A stretch of DNA of 41,646 nucleotides, taken from Bacillota bacterium (GTDB taxonomy: Bacteria; Sysuimicrobiota; Sysuimicrobiia; Sysuimicrobiales; Segetimicrobiaceae). This document shows, in pieces, positions 34,462-41,646 of this stretch (the first letter of the stretch is position 1; every line of letters begins with the position of its first letter). The notes below the pieces were generated by a model that searched no databases, was not told the DNA's origin, and saw only the letters and a list, made by a program, of their open reading frames with translations. Made by a program: the position numbers and the translations under genes. The stretch is from assembly GCA_021324255.1 (NCBI GenBank), contig JAJPJL010000022.1:1-41646 (forward strand), given 5' to 3'.

Positions 34462-35589
34462 TTATCCCCTGCGCGCGACCGGCTCCCGGTGATCCGTCCC
34501 GATGGTCCGCCAGGCCGTCCGCTGCCAGTTGTCGCGTGCGCCGTCCGCGGGGAGCCATGTCGGCAGCGGCATGAGCAGGCGGGACGCGAGCGCGTTGACG
34601 TAGGGTTCATACATGTCGCGCAGCTCCCCCAGGCGCGCCATCGATGCCTCGTCCTCCCGCATCCTCCAGCCGGCGTCCCGGAGGCTGGCCCACAGGCGCC
34701 TGCGGTCGGTCTCCGGCAGGCGGTCCCGGTCCGGGTACAGCGGCGGCGTGTTGAAGACCTGACAGAGGTCCACCACGGCGTGGCGCGCCATGGCAAACGC
34801 GAGCGGTGCCCGGTTGATCGACGGCGCCTCGATGCCCGACACCATGACGGCGCAGGCGTCCAGCACCGCCGTCAGCGCGGCGAGCCACGACTGATTGTCG
34901 TGCTGCGATCGAAAGTACCCGAGCACCGGGTAGGAGACCATCGTTTCCAGGAGCTCCGCGGACCAGATTTCCCACTCCTCGAGGAACGACGCGAGCAGGA
35001 CCTCCCGGTCGGCGGTGCCGAGCCGGCGCAGCAATTCGCCGGCGGCCGGCGGCGAGCCGGCCCAGGCGTCCAGCACCGAGACGCGCACCTCCCGGCGGGA
35101 GAAGGCCTGGTAGAGCACGGGCAGGTACGCGATCACCATGGCGAGGAAGCCAAAGCCGACGCCGGACTCCGCGACCGTGATCGCGCGGGCGGCGGCTGAC
35201 CGCGGGATGACATCCCCGAGGCCCAGCGTAAAGAATGTCGTCCCGCTCAGGTAGATGTCCGTACCGAGGCCGATTTGCCGTTGCGGCGCGGCCAGCTGCG
35301 ACCCAAATCCCACATGCACGAGGGCGAAGCCGACGATGAGGCTCAGGGCCCACGCGGCGAACAAGACGAGCATGGAGAGCGGCCCGAAGTAGCTGAGAAA
35401 CGCCTCGCGGCGTCCGCGATGGCGAATCGCGTGCGAGGCCATGCCCCATAGTCTCCAGCCGGATCGATAAAAGAGGCGTGCGAGCCGCACGCGCCGGGTC
35501 ACCCGCCGCGGCAGCACCACCGTTTCAAAGGCCTCCCACAGGATGGCGAGGATGATCAGAACGCCGGCGACACCGGCCACGGTCGTCAT
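34462..35589 (-). CDS. two-TM potassium channel family protein
   Basis: 375 residues. A hydrophobic start (about 3-22), then two further membrane segments around residues 77-97 and 135-160, with the pore loop TTFFTLGLGDVIPRS between them. The filter TLGLGD takes the place of the classic TVGYGD. A cytoplasmic alpha-helical part of about 200 residues follows, with several Trp and no RCK (GxGxxG) domain. It would pass monovalent cations, with selectivity uncertain. ATG 35589 follows GGGGGAG; the much longer open frame upstream is antisense to nothing real and low in complexity, so it is left out. It faces the Wzy-like gene tail to tail. Confidence 0.85.
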   Translation of the reverse strand: MTTVAGVAGVLIILAILWEAFETVVLPRRVTRRVRLARLFYRSGWRLWGMASHAIRHRGRREAFLSYFGPLSMLVLFAAWALSLIVGFALVHVGFGSQLAAPQRQIGLGTDIYLSGTTFFTLGLGDVIPRSAAARAITVAESGVGFGFLAMVIAYLPVLYQAFSRREVRVSVLDAWAGSPPAAGELLRRLGTADREVLLASFLEEWEIWSAELLETMVSYPVLGYFRSQHDNQSWLAALTAVLDACAVMVSGIEAPSINRAPLAFAMARHAVVDLCQVFNTPPLYPDRDRLPETDRRRLWASLRDAGWRMREDEASMARLGELRDMYEPYVNALASRLLMPLPTWLPADGARDNWQRTAWRTIGTDHREPVARRG

Positions 35590-35672
35590 GCGCGCATGCT
35601 CCCCCGCATGGGTTGAGACCCGCACGGCAACGGTACGGCGCTGCGACGCCGAGATCCGGCGGGGTGGCGGTC

Positions 35673-36218
35673 TTACCCGCGGCCCGGCGACGCGGGACCC
35701 GCGCGGCGCGCGGACGTGTGCCCGGGCGGCCGGCGCGGCTCGTCGGCCGTCCGCGGCGCCACCCGTTGCTGGCGCGCGCCGTCCCTCCGCCGCGTCAACG
35801 CACGCCCGGCCCCGGCCGGCGCCGCGCCTCCGGCGCTGAGCACCGCCGGCCCCGGCGCCGCTCCCTGAGGCGCGGCCTCGCCGTGGCCGCCGGGCGGACG
35901 ATCGTGCGGCAGATGCCGCCGCGCCCAGCGGTCGATCGCCTGAACAACCTCGTCCAGTTCGACGCCGCGCGCCGTGAGCTCGTAGCTCGTGCGCGGCGGC
36001 ATGAGCGAGTGGACTGTCCGGCGCACGATCCCGAGCGATTCCAGCTCCTCGAGGCGGTCGGCGAGCGTCGTCGTATTGCACCCGCCCACCGCGCGGCTGA
36101 GATCGTTGAAGCCGCGCGGACCGTCGAGCAGCGTCCGGACGATGTGGAGCACCCATTTTTCCTGGAGCAGGTTGATGGCCCGGGCCGCCGGGCACGGCGG
36201 TTCGTCGGTCCGTTTCAT
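35673..36218 (-). CDS. HxlR-family transcriptional regulator
   Basis: 181 residues. The winged helix-turn-helix occupies residues 8-105: CPAARAINLLQEKWVLHIVRTLLDGPRGFNDLSRAVGG, then TTTLADRLEELESLGIVRRTVH and TSYELTARGVELDEVVQAIDRWA, all typical of HxlR. The C-terminal 70 residues are Ala/Pro/Gly/Arg-rich and probably disordered, an unusual tail. The usual family Cys is present at the start of the domain. ATG 36218 is chosen as it matches family starts; an ATG at 36236 adds six residues. It is divergent from yceI, with an AT-rich repeat region between them, so it likely controls both. Confidence 0.88.
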   Translation of the reverse strand: MKRTDEPPCPAARAINLLQEKWVLHIVRTLLDGPRGFNDLSRAVGGCNTTTLADRLEELESLGIVRRTVHSLMPPRTSYELTARGVELDEVVQAIDRWARRHLPHDRPPGGHGEAAPQGAAPGPAVLSAGGAAPAGAGRALTRRRDGARQQRVAPRTADEPRRPPGHTSARRAGPASPGRG

Positions 36219-36259
36219 ACGGGGTAACCATAACATTGGAAGACGCTAAGATCAAGCAC

Positions 36260-36287
36260 TTGACTATATTATGTACTTTATATTATG
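36260..36287. promoter_or_regulatory. AT-rich promoter/operator region with a tandem repeat, HxlR-yceI
   Basis: TATATTATG occurs twice (36265-36273 and 36279-36287), start to start 14 bp, each preceded by a related ACT/CTT stretch. TTGACT at 36260 and TATTAT at 36281 could form a promoter toward yceI (15-bp spacer, below optimum). TATAGT on the minus strand could serve the regulator. The low GC contrasts sharply with the surroundings. Confidence 0.6.
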
Positions 36288-36341
36288 CTGCATGGCGACA
36301 CGGCCACACCACCCGGCAGCGCCGGCGCGAGGAGGGACGCA

Positions 36342-36899
36342 ATGCCCTGGACGATCGATCCGAAACATTCGCATCTCGATTTTGCCGTGAAGCACCTCGG
36401 CATCTCCACGGTGCGGGGACGGTTTACGAAGTTCCGCGCGGACATCGAGGAGTCGAACCAGACGCTGCGCAGCGTGACGGTGACCGTGGACGCCACCAGC
36501 ATCGACACCGGCGAGCCGCAGCGGGATCAGCACCTGCGCTCGGGCGATTTCCTCGACGTGGAGCACTACCCGGAGATCCGCTTCGTCAGCACCGGCATCA
36601 CCGCCCGCGGCCAGGGACAATACCGCGTCGAGGGCGAATTGACGATGCGGGGCCAGACGCATCCCGCGAGCTTCGACGTCGAACTCTCCGAGGCCATGAA
36701 GGACCCGTGGGGCAACTACCGCGCCGCCGCGACCGGCAGGGGCAAGCTCAGCCGCCGGGACTGGGGCCTGACCTGGAATCAGGCGCTCGAGTTCGGCGGG
36801 TGGATGGTCGGTGATGAGGTGCGGTTCTCCTTCGACCTCGAGGCGGTGATGCCGGCGCCGGACCGCGACACGGTAGCGTCTCGGACGCGCGGCGCCTGA
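36342..36899 (+). CDS. YceI-family lipid-binding protein
   Basis: 185 residues: PWTIDPKHSHLDFAVKHLGISTVRGRFTKFRADIE, then SIDTGEPQRDQHLRSGDFLDVEHYPEIRFVST and GELTMRGQTHPASFDVEL, the hallmarks of YceI. The lipocalin-like barrel binds polyisoprenoid-type lipids. No signal peptide is seen, so it is probably cytoplasmic. ATG 36342 follows GGAGGGA at 5 nt; the open frame before it is the operator region. Together with the divergent HxlR gene it forms a regulator-target pair seen in many genomes. Confidence 0.93.
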   Translation: MPWTIDPKHSHLDFAVKHLGISTVRGRFTKFRADIEESNQTLRSVTVTVDATSIDTGEPQRDQHLRSGDFLDVEHYPEIRFVSTGITARGQGQYRVEGELTMRGQTHPASFDVELSEAMKDPWGNYRAAATGRGKLSRRDWGLTWNQALEFGGWMVGDEVRFSFDLEAVMPAPDRDTVASRTRGA

Positions 36900-36990
36900 G
36901 TCGTAGGTCGGGGGCGCTTCCTCGGTCACCCCCGCCCGCGGGCACGTCGGGAGCGCGCGGCTGCACCTGCAGCATGGGAGGGAGCCACAG

Positions 36991-38001
36991 GTGAAGGCCA
37001 TTGTCCTGCACGCCGCCGGAGAGCCGGATACGCTTCGGCTGGAGGAGGTCCCCGACCCGGTGCCGTCCGCCGGCCAGGTCGTGGTCAGGCTCCATGCCGC
37101 CGCGCTCAACCATCGCGATCTCTTCATCTGCCGCGGGCAGTACGCGGGGCTGCGGTTCCCCGTCGTGCTCGGGTCCGACGGCGCGGGCGAGGTCGCCGCG
37201 GTGGGGCCCGGCGTGGCCGGCGTGCGGCGCGGCGATGCGGTGGTGATCAATCCCAGCCTCGACTGGGGCGACGATCCACGCACTGAAGGAAGCGGGTTTC
37301 GCATCCTCGGACTGCCGGACAACGGGACCTTTGCGGAGATGGTCGCCGTTCCGGCCGCCAACGTCGCGCCGTGCCCCTCCGGCCTGTCCGCGGACGAGGC
37401 GGCGGCGCTCCCCCTCGCCGGCATGACCGCGTATCGGGCCGTCGTCACGCGCGGCGGCGTGCGGCCGGGCGAGACGGTCCTGGTGACGGGCATCGGCGGC
37501 GGCGTGGCGACGTTTGCGTTGCTGATCGCGCGGCAGGCGGGCGCACGGGTCCTCGTCACGTCCGGCAGCGACGCCAAGCTGGAGCGTGCGCGGACGTTGG
37601 GCGCCGATCAAGGGTTCAACTATCGGACGCAGGACTGGGTCAAGGCGGTCAAGGCCGCCACCGGCGGGGCGGGCGCGGATCTCGTCATCGACGGGACGGG
37701 CGGGAAGCCGTTCGACCAGACGCTGGACGCCGTGCGGCCCGCTGGCCGGGTCGTCACCTACGGCGCGACGCTGGGGCCGGCGCCCGAGCTTGCCGTGCGG
37801 CGCGTGTTTTGGAAACAGCTGGACGTCCTGGGGACCAAGATGGGGTCGCCCGATGACTTCCGGAACATGCTTGCGCTGTTCGGCCCGGGGTGCCTGCGCC
37901 CCGTGATCGACCAAACGTTTCCACTGGCCGAAGCCGGGCGGGCGCTGCTGCACATGGCGGGCGCGGCGCAGTTCGGCAAGATCACGCTCCGCGTCGCCTA
38001 G
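36991..38001 (+). CDS. MDR-family zinc-independent oxidoreductase (quinone reductase type)
   Basis: 336 residues. GroES-like N domain (MKAIVLHAAGEPDTLRLEEV, AALNHRDLFICRGQY, LGSDGAGEVAAVG) and an NADPH-binding Rossmann domain (VLVTGIGGGVATFALLIARQAGARVLVTS). The catalytic-zinc Cys at the position of the usual C-x-(G)-T-D is replaced by NHRD, and the four structural Cys are missing, as in quinone oxidoreductases. It reduces quinones or enones with NAD(P)H. The GTG start follows GGGAGGGA. It is followed by a hairpin and the convergent small membrane gene. Confidence 0.9.
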   Translation: MKAIVLHAAGEPDTLRLEEVPDPVPSAGQVVVRLHAAALNHRDLFICRGQYAGLRFPVVLGSDGAGEVAAVGPGVAGVRRGDAVVINPSLDWGDDPRTEGSGFRILGLPDNGTFAEMVAVPAANVAPCPSGLSADEAAALPLAGMTAYRAVVTRGGVRPGETVLVTGIGGGVATFALLIARQAGARVLVTSGSDAKLERARTLGADQGFNYRTQDWVKAVKAATGGAGADLVIDGTGGKPFDQTLDAVRPAGRVVTYGATLGPAPELAVRRVFWKQLDVLGTKMGSPDDFRNMLALFGPGCLRPVIDQTFPLAEAGRALLHMAGAAQFGKITLRVA

Positions 38002-38012
38002 CGCCGCCGCCT

Positions 38013-38050
38013 ACGGGGATGCCGACGGGAGCGGCAGGCGCATCCCCCGT
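38013..38050. terminator. hairpin between convergent oxidoreductase and membrane gene
   Basis: ACGGGGATGC (38013-38022) pairs with GCATCCCCCGT (38040-38050) with one bulged C; the loop can fold further (GCCG/CGGC). It could stop transcription from both sides. Confidence 0.5.
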
Positions 38051-38059
38051 GCGCACGTC

Positions 38060-38422
38060 TCAGTAAAACGTGTGCCGCGCGATCCGGCGGTCTTCCAGGA
38101 TTTCACGCGACTTCACCGCCGAATACACCATGGCAAAGGGCAGCAGGACGCCGCCGGAGAGCGCGATCAGCAGGATCAAGATGATCGCGTGAAACCAGAT
38201 CCCCTCGGCGACGAACCAGATGGGTCCGAGAAAGAACGCCCACCAGTTCCACCCGAGCTTCGGCGGCGTACGGTGGCCCAAGACGTCTCGTGCCACGAAT
38301 TCGGCCGGAGAGGCGCCGATGCGCAGCGGCTGATAGTGGGACAGCGCCTGCGTCAGCCACACGAAAAAGACGAGCAGCCCGAACAGGATGAGCGCAAAGA
38401 CCACAACGGCAGACGCTTCCAC
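38060..38422 (-). CDS. small membrane protein (DUF2628-like)
   Basis: 120 residues. An N-terminal membrane segment (about 5-24, VVVFALILFGLLVFFVWL) is followed by a short loop, then LGWNWWAFFLGPIWFVAEGIWFHAIILILLIAL. The WxxFFxGPxWF motif is that of DUF2628-type proteins, which have no assigned role. A last membrane-interfacial region ends in a basic tail. GTG 38422 has GAGGTG a few bases upstream; the frame continues upstream but loses the pattern of a membrane protein. It lies between two divergent and convergent metabolic genes with no evident partner. Confidence 0.75.
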   Translation of the reverse strand: MEASAVVVFALILFGLLVFFVWLTQALSHYQPLRIGASPAEFVARDVLGHRTPPKLGWNWWAFFLGPIWFVAEGIWFHAIILILLIALSGGVLLPFAMVYSAVKSREILEDRRIARHTFY

Positions 38423-38568
38423 ACCCGCACCTCGCCGGCAGCCGCGGTACGCACCCTGCGCCGGTACGCAAGGTCGTGCGCAGTAGTATTTCGGCGCGCG
38501 GCGGCGAATTCCCTCACCGAGAGCGCCGTGACGGGCGCGCATCCCGGACAGGATAGAGGGGTGAACGC

Positions 38569-39351
38569 ATGGCCGAAGGAACATTCGCGGGGCGCGGCGT
38601 GATCGTGACCGGAGCCGGTGCCGGGATCGGGCGCGGCATCGCGGGAGCGTTCGCTCACCAGGGCGCGACCGTGGTCGGAGTCGACATCAACGCCGACGGG
38701 GCGGCGGAGACCGCGAGGCTGTTCGCGGAGGAGCGCGGCACCGTCGTCGCGGTCGGCGGCGACGTGGCCACGTCCGGCGGCGTAGAGCACATCCTCCGGG
38801 AGGCGCTGCGGCACCTGGACCGGATCGACGTGTTGGTCAACAACGCCGGCGTCTACCCCAACTGTCCGGTCGTCGAGATGCCCGACGAGCAATGGGACTG
38901 TGTCATCGAGACGAACCTCGGGGGCACGTTTCGGATGTGCCGGGCGGTCGCCCGCCACATGATCGAGCGCGGCACCGCCGGCCACATCGTCAACATCGCA
39001 TCGGGCGCGTACAAGTCGGCTCGCCGGGGCGCATCGCACTACTGCGCCAGCAAGGCCGGGATCGTGATGCTGACCAAGGTGCTGGCGCAAGAACTCGCGG
39101 AACACCGGATTCACGTCAACGTGGTCTCTCCGGGGCTCATCGACGTCGGCCGGCGAGGCGACGTGAACCCGGCGTATAAGGACACCTTGCTCCGCAACAT
39201 CCCCTGGGGACGCATGGGGGAGCCCGCGGAGATCGCCCAGGCCGTGCTGTTCATGTCGTCGCCCGCGGCATCCTACGTGACCGGCGCGGTGCTGGACGTG
39301 GACGGCGGGTCGGGCGGGGGGCGCTTCTTCCTCCCCTACAGCCGCGGATGA
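38569..39351 (+). CDS. short-chain dehydrogenase/reductase
   Basis: 260 residues of the classical SDR fold. Cofactor loop TGAGAGIGRG with an acidic VDIN at the end of the second strand, which favours NAD; VNNAGV; catalytic Ser in VNIASGAYKSA, Tyr and Lys in HYCASKAG; and the closing TGAVLDVDGGSGGG. Substrates cannot be read from sequence, though a sugar- or polyol-type alcohol is likely from the context. ATG 38569 follows GAGGGG. The next gene starts inside its stop (ATGA, 39348-39351), so the two are translationally coupled. Confidence 0.92.
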   Translation: MAEGTFAGRGVIVTGAGAGIGRGIAGAFAHQGATVVGVDINADGAAETARLFAEERGTVVAVGGDVATSGGVEHILREALRHLDRIDVLVNNAGVYPNCPVVEMPDEQWDCVIETNLGGTFRMCRAVARHMIERGTAGHIVNIASGAYKSARRGASHYCASKAGIVMLTKVLAQELAEHRIHVNVVSPGLIDVGRRGDVNPAYKDTLLRNIPWGRMGEPAEIAQAVLFMSSPAASYVTGAVLDVDGGSGGGRFFLPYSRG

Positions 39352-40442
39352 CGCCGGACGGCGCGGCGCGCAGCGCGGGACGCCGGCCGGCCCCGGCGCG
39401 CGGTGGGGGGACCGCGGTGTTCGATCCCGCGGCGTTTTTGCCGCGCGGGTGGTACGACGCCCTGGTCGACCTCCGGGTCCGCCGCCCCGAGGCGGCGCAG
39501 GCGGAAGCGGAGGCGCGCACGAGACGCGCCGCCGTGGCCCCGGACGGCCGGTTGCTGGTCCTCGCCGCCGATCATCCGGCGCGCATGGTGACGCGCGCCG
39601 GCAGCCATGCCACGGCCATGGGCGACCGGTGGATGCTTCTGAGCCGTGTGCTGCGCGTCCTCACGGCGCCCGGCGTCGACGGGCTGATGGCGACCCCTGA
39701 TATCGTCGAGGAGGTGCTCCTGCTCAGCCATCTGGCCCGGCGGCGGACGGGACACGGCTGGCTCGACGACAAGCTGATCCTGGGCTGCATGAACCGGGGT
39801 GGATTGTCGGGAACGGCCTTTGAGATCGATGATCGCATGACGGCCTTCACGCCGGGCGGCATGGTGCGCCTGCGCTGCGACGGGGCCAAGCTCATGGTGC
39901 GGATCGATCCACAGGACCCGGCGACCGTGGCCACGCTCGAGGCCTGCGCTCATGCGATCGATGCGTGTCACGCGGCGGGCCTGACGGTGTTCCTGGAGGC
40001 GTTTCTTGTGGATCGTTCGCCCGCCGGGCCGCGTCCGCGTACGGATGCGGAAAGCCTGATCCGGGCGGCCGGCGTGGCGGCCGGGCTCGGCACGTCCACG
40101 GCGCACACGTGGCTGAAGCTGCCGTACGGGCAAGGCTACGACCGCGTCGCCGCGGCGACGACGTTGCCGATCCTCATGCTCGGCGGTGAGGTGCGCGAGG
40201 ACCCCGGAGTGGTGCTCGACGAGTTCGCCGCCGGCATGGCCGCCGGTCCGACCGTGCGCGGCGCGCTCGTCGGCCGCAACATCTCGTTCGCGCCGGACGA
40301 GGACCCTCGTGCGCTCGCCGTGGCCGCCGCCGCGGTCGTGCATCGAGGCGCCTCCGGCGAGGAGGCGCGTGCGCTGGCGGCGGCGGAGCGGGGACGCGAG
40401 ATCAACACGATCGCACAGCTCGGCGCGGCGCCGGCTCAGTGA
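39348..40442 (+). CDS. Cgl0159-type (beta/alpha)8 aldolase
   Basis: 364 residues. Signs of the family: LLVLAADHPARMV near residue 70, DGLMATPDIVEEVLLL, DDKLILGCMNRGGLSGTAFEIDDRM, GAKLMVRIDPQDPATVATLEAC, and STAHTWLKLPYGQGYDRVAAATTLPILMLGG, with the Lys of WLKLP a candidate Schiff-base residue. These proteins are relatives of class I fructose-bisphosphate/deoxyribose-phosphate aldolases, found in inositol and sugar-acid catabolic clusters of actinobacteria. The start overlaps the SDR stop by four bases, so dehydrogenation followed by aldol cleavage is a natural reading. The first 40 residues are low in complexity. Confidence 0.8.
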   Translation: MTPDGAARSAGRRPAPARGGGTAVFDPAAFLPRGWYDALVDLRVRRPEAAQAEAEARTRRAAVAPDGRLLVLAADHPARMVTRAGSHATAMGDRWMLLSRVLRVLTAPGVDGLMATPDIVEEVLLLSHLARRRTGHGWLDDKLILGCMNRGGLSGTAFEIDDRMTAFTPGGMVRLRCDGAKLMVRIDPQDPATVATLEACAHAIDACHAAGLTVFLEAFLVDRSPAGPRPRTDAESLIRAAGVAAGLGTSTAHTWLKLPYGQGYDRVAAATTLPILMLGGEVREDPGVVLDEFAAGMAAGPTVRGALVGRNISFAPDEDPRALAVAAAAVVHRGASGEEARALAAAERGREINTIAQLGAAPAQ

Positions 40443-40494
40443 CCGCCGGGCCGTTCGCGGCGCGGAGTCCGCGCAACCGGCACGGAGGTGTCGC

Positions 40495-41487
40495 ATGATC
40501 CGGGTGGGCGTCATGATCGAAGGCCAGGAGGGTCTGACCTGGGACCGGTGGCGGCGGATCGCCGAAACGGCCGAGGCGGCGGGGTTCGAGTCCGTGTGGC
40601 GCTCGGATCACCTCTTCTCGCTGTTCGGCGTGGAGACCCGCCCGGGCCTGGAAACGTGGACCTCGCTCGCGGTGCTCGCGGCCACGACACGGCGCGTACG
40701 ATTCGGCCCGCTCGTGTCGCCGATCACGTTCTATCACCCGTCCGTCCTGGCCCGCCACGCCGCCGCGGTGGATGTCCTCTCCGGCGGCCGCCTGGAGCTC
40801 GGCCTCGGCGCCGGGTGGCACGACGGCGAGCACCAGGCGTTCGGCATCCCGTACCCCCGGGTCGGGGAGCGGATCCGGCGCTTGGACGAGGCGGTGCGCG
40901 TCATCCGCGGGCTGTGGGGCGAGGGGCCCGCCCATTTCTCCGGACGATACTACAGGCTCGACGGGGGGATTGGGTGGCCCAAACCCGTGCAGCGGCCGTC
41001 GCCGCCGTTGATCATCGGCGGCAAGGGCCGGCGACTGCTCGAGGTTGCGGCGCGGCACGCGGACGAGTGGAACTGCGGCGGATCGCAGCCGCCCGCGGCG
41101 GTGCGCGAGCGGCGCACGGAGCTCGAGGCCGCGTGCCGCCGTATCGGGCGCGACCCCGGGGAGATTCGCTACTCGTGGATGGGAGCGTTCATGATCGGGA
41201 AGTCGCGCGCCGAGCTGGAGCAGCGCGCCCGCAAGATCCAGGAGTACGTCGTGACCCGGGCGGCCACGCCGGCGCAGGAACTGCCGGACGTGCTGCGGGC
41301 GGCGGGGTGGCTCGTCGGCGCCCCGGCCGAGATCGCGGAACAGATCGCGGCGCTTGCCGCCGAGGGCATCGAGCGCGTGATGCTGCAATTCTTCGACCAG
41401 GACGACCTCGACGCGCTCCACATGGTGGGAGAGGAAGTGATCCCGCGGCTCCGGGATGTTGCCGCCGTGCGCACAGGCGCGGTGTAG
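40495..41487 (+). CDS. LLM-class flavin-dependent oxidoreductase
   Basis: 330-residue luciferase-like (beta/alpha)8 barrel. Visible: GVMIEGQEGLTWDRWRRIAETAEAAGFESVWRSDHLFS, RVRFGPLVSPITFYHPSVLARHAAAVDVLSGGRLELGLGAGWHDGEHQAFG, RIRRLDEAVRVIRGLW and PPLIIGGKGRRLLEVAARHADEWN, all typical of F420-dependent members. It may use F420 or FMN; sequence alone does not decide. ATG 40495 follows GGAGG. It is 52 nt after the aldolase and probably in the same operon. TAG ends the gene. Confidence 0.9.
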   Translation: MIRVGVMIEGQEGLTWDRWRRIAETAEAAGFESVWRSDHLFSLFGVETRPGLETWTSLAVLAATTRRVRFGPLVSPITFYHPSVLARHAAAVDVLSGGRLELGLGAGWHDGEHQAFGIPYPRVGERIRRLDEAVRVIRGLWGEGPAHFSGRYYRLDGGIGWPKPVQRPSPPLIIGGKGRRLLEVAARHADEWNCGGSQPPAAVRERRTELEAACRRIGRDPGEIRYSWMGAFMIGKSRAELEQRARKIQEYVVTRAATPAQELPDVLRAAGWLVGAPAEIAEQIAALAAEGIERVMLQFFDQDDLDALHMVGEEVIPRLRDVAAVRTGAV

Positions 41488-41530
41488 GTCCCGATAGCCG
41501 CCGGGACCGGTATTCGCGCGCCGCGTTCGA

Positions 41531-41560
41531 TTGACAGGTCCGGCGATGCCCCACTACAAT
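41531..41560 (+). promoter_or_regulatory. sigma-70-type promoter of tRNA-Tyr
   Basis: TTGACA (41531-41536), 18-bp spacer, TACAAT (41555-41560): near consensus. The start point is predicted near 41567, 13 nt before the tRNA. Confidence 0.88.
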
Positions 41561-41579
41561 CACGCAGGAACAACGGTCC

Positions 41580-41646
41580 GGGGAGGTACCCAAGCGGCCA
41601 AAGGGGGCTGACTGTAGATCAGCTGGCGGAATGCCTTCGGAGGTTC
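41580..41646 (+). tRNA. tRNA-Tyr (GTA anticodon), cut by the window edge
   Basis: Acceptor GGGGAGG at 41580, then TACCCAAGCGGCCAAAGGGGG (D arm of a class II tRNA), the anticodon stem CTGA/TCAG around CTGTAGA (anticodon GTA) and a long variable arm (CTGGCGGAATGCCTTCGG). The T arm begins GAGGTTC at the last bases; the 3' half of the T arm, the acceptor 3' strand and CCA lie beyond the window. Confidence 0.93.

Noticed and set aside
35590-36255. Long N-terminal extension of the potassium channel frame
   Set aside because: It overlaps the HxlR gene on the same strand in a different frame and has Arg/Ala/Gly-rich shadow composition; the hydrophobic start at 35589 has a ribosome site.

Overview
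The window is bacterial, GC-rich (roughly 70 percent by impression, not computed), densely coded and uses Shine-Dalgarno starts including many GTG. The gene order tilS, ftsH, folP-folB-folK, coaX, greA, clpC, radA, ispD/ispF, cysS, rlmB, sigH matches the conserved housekeeping block of Firmicutes. Several members usual in Firmicutes are missing here (hpt, hslO, ctsR-mcsA-mcsB, disA, the PIN/TRAM gene, gltX, mrnC, yacP). This suggests a deep-branching, high-GC member of the Firmicutes or a neighbouring terrabacterial lineage, such as the Symbiobacteria/Limnochordia-like groups or a candidate phylum like CSP1-3/Sysuimicrobiota. The placement is inference from gene order and base composition only.

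Layout. 1-760: the end of an rRNA operon (23S 3' tip, 5S, terminator), then rpoZ. 900-3530 (minus): alanine dehydrogenase and an M20 dipeptidase. 3600-6960: tRNA-Met, tilS and ftsH, each stretch with an extended -10 promoter. 7000-10440: cysteine hydrolase, a membrane-anchored orphan, a SIMPL protein and an MscS channel. 10600-15290: a tightly overlapping run of an ASCH-like gene, folP, folB, folK, birA, bioY and a P1 peptidase. 15300-18440: coaX, a protein of the type annotated quinate 5-dehydrogenase, and a relative of the cyanobacterial acyl-ACP reductase. 18460-23580: greA, clpC (interrupted) and radA. 23590-29090: a Cys-rich orphan (minus), an ispDF fusion, a small orphan, cysS, rlmB and sigH. 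29230-30750: moaA, tRNA-Thr and a 70-residue orphan. 30750-34400: a ROK kinase with a Trp/Arg-rich mini-protein upstream, diverging from a Wzz-like and a Wzy-like gene. 34460-36900: a two-TM potassium channel, then an HxlR regulator divergent from yceI across an AT-rich repeat region. 36990-41490: quinone-type oxidoreductase, small membrane protein, SDR, Cgl0159-type aldolase and an LLM flavin oxidoreductase. 41580-end: a tRNA-Tyr cut by the window edge.

The most striking observation is in clpC. The reading frame is full length and intact except for one in-frame TAG, exactly where ClpC proteins carry the Trp of the conserved WTGIPV segment joining the first AAA+ module to the second. TAG ends at least six other genes here, so it is not a generally reassigned codon. 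The options are a recent nonsense mutation or sequence error, readthrough, or a ClpC made as two polypeptides.

Other points of interest are an acyl-ACP-reductase-like protein paired with the quinate-dehydrogenase-type protein; a FolK with an apparent membrane anchor; chained mini-ORFs ahead of ispDF; a Trp/Arg-rich peptide gene; repeated extended -10 promoters; a degenerate KMSKS motif in CysRS; and a probable operator between the HxlR gene and yceI.
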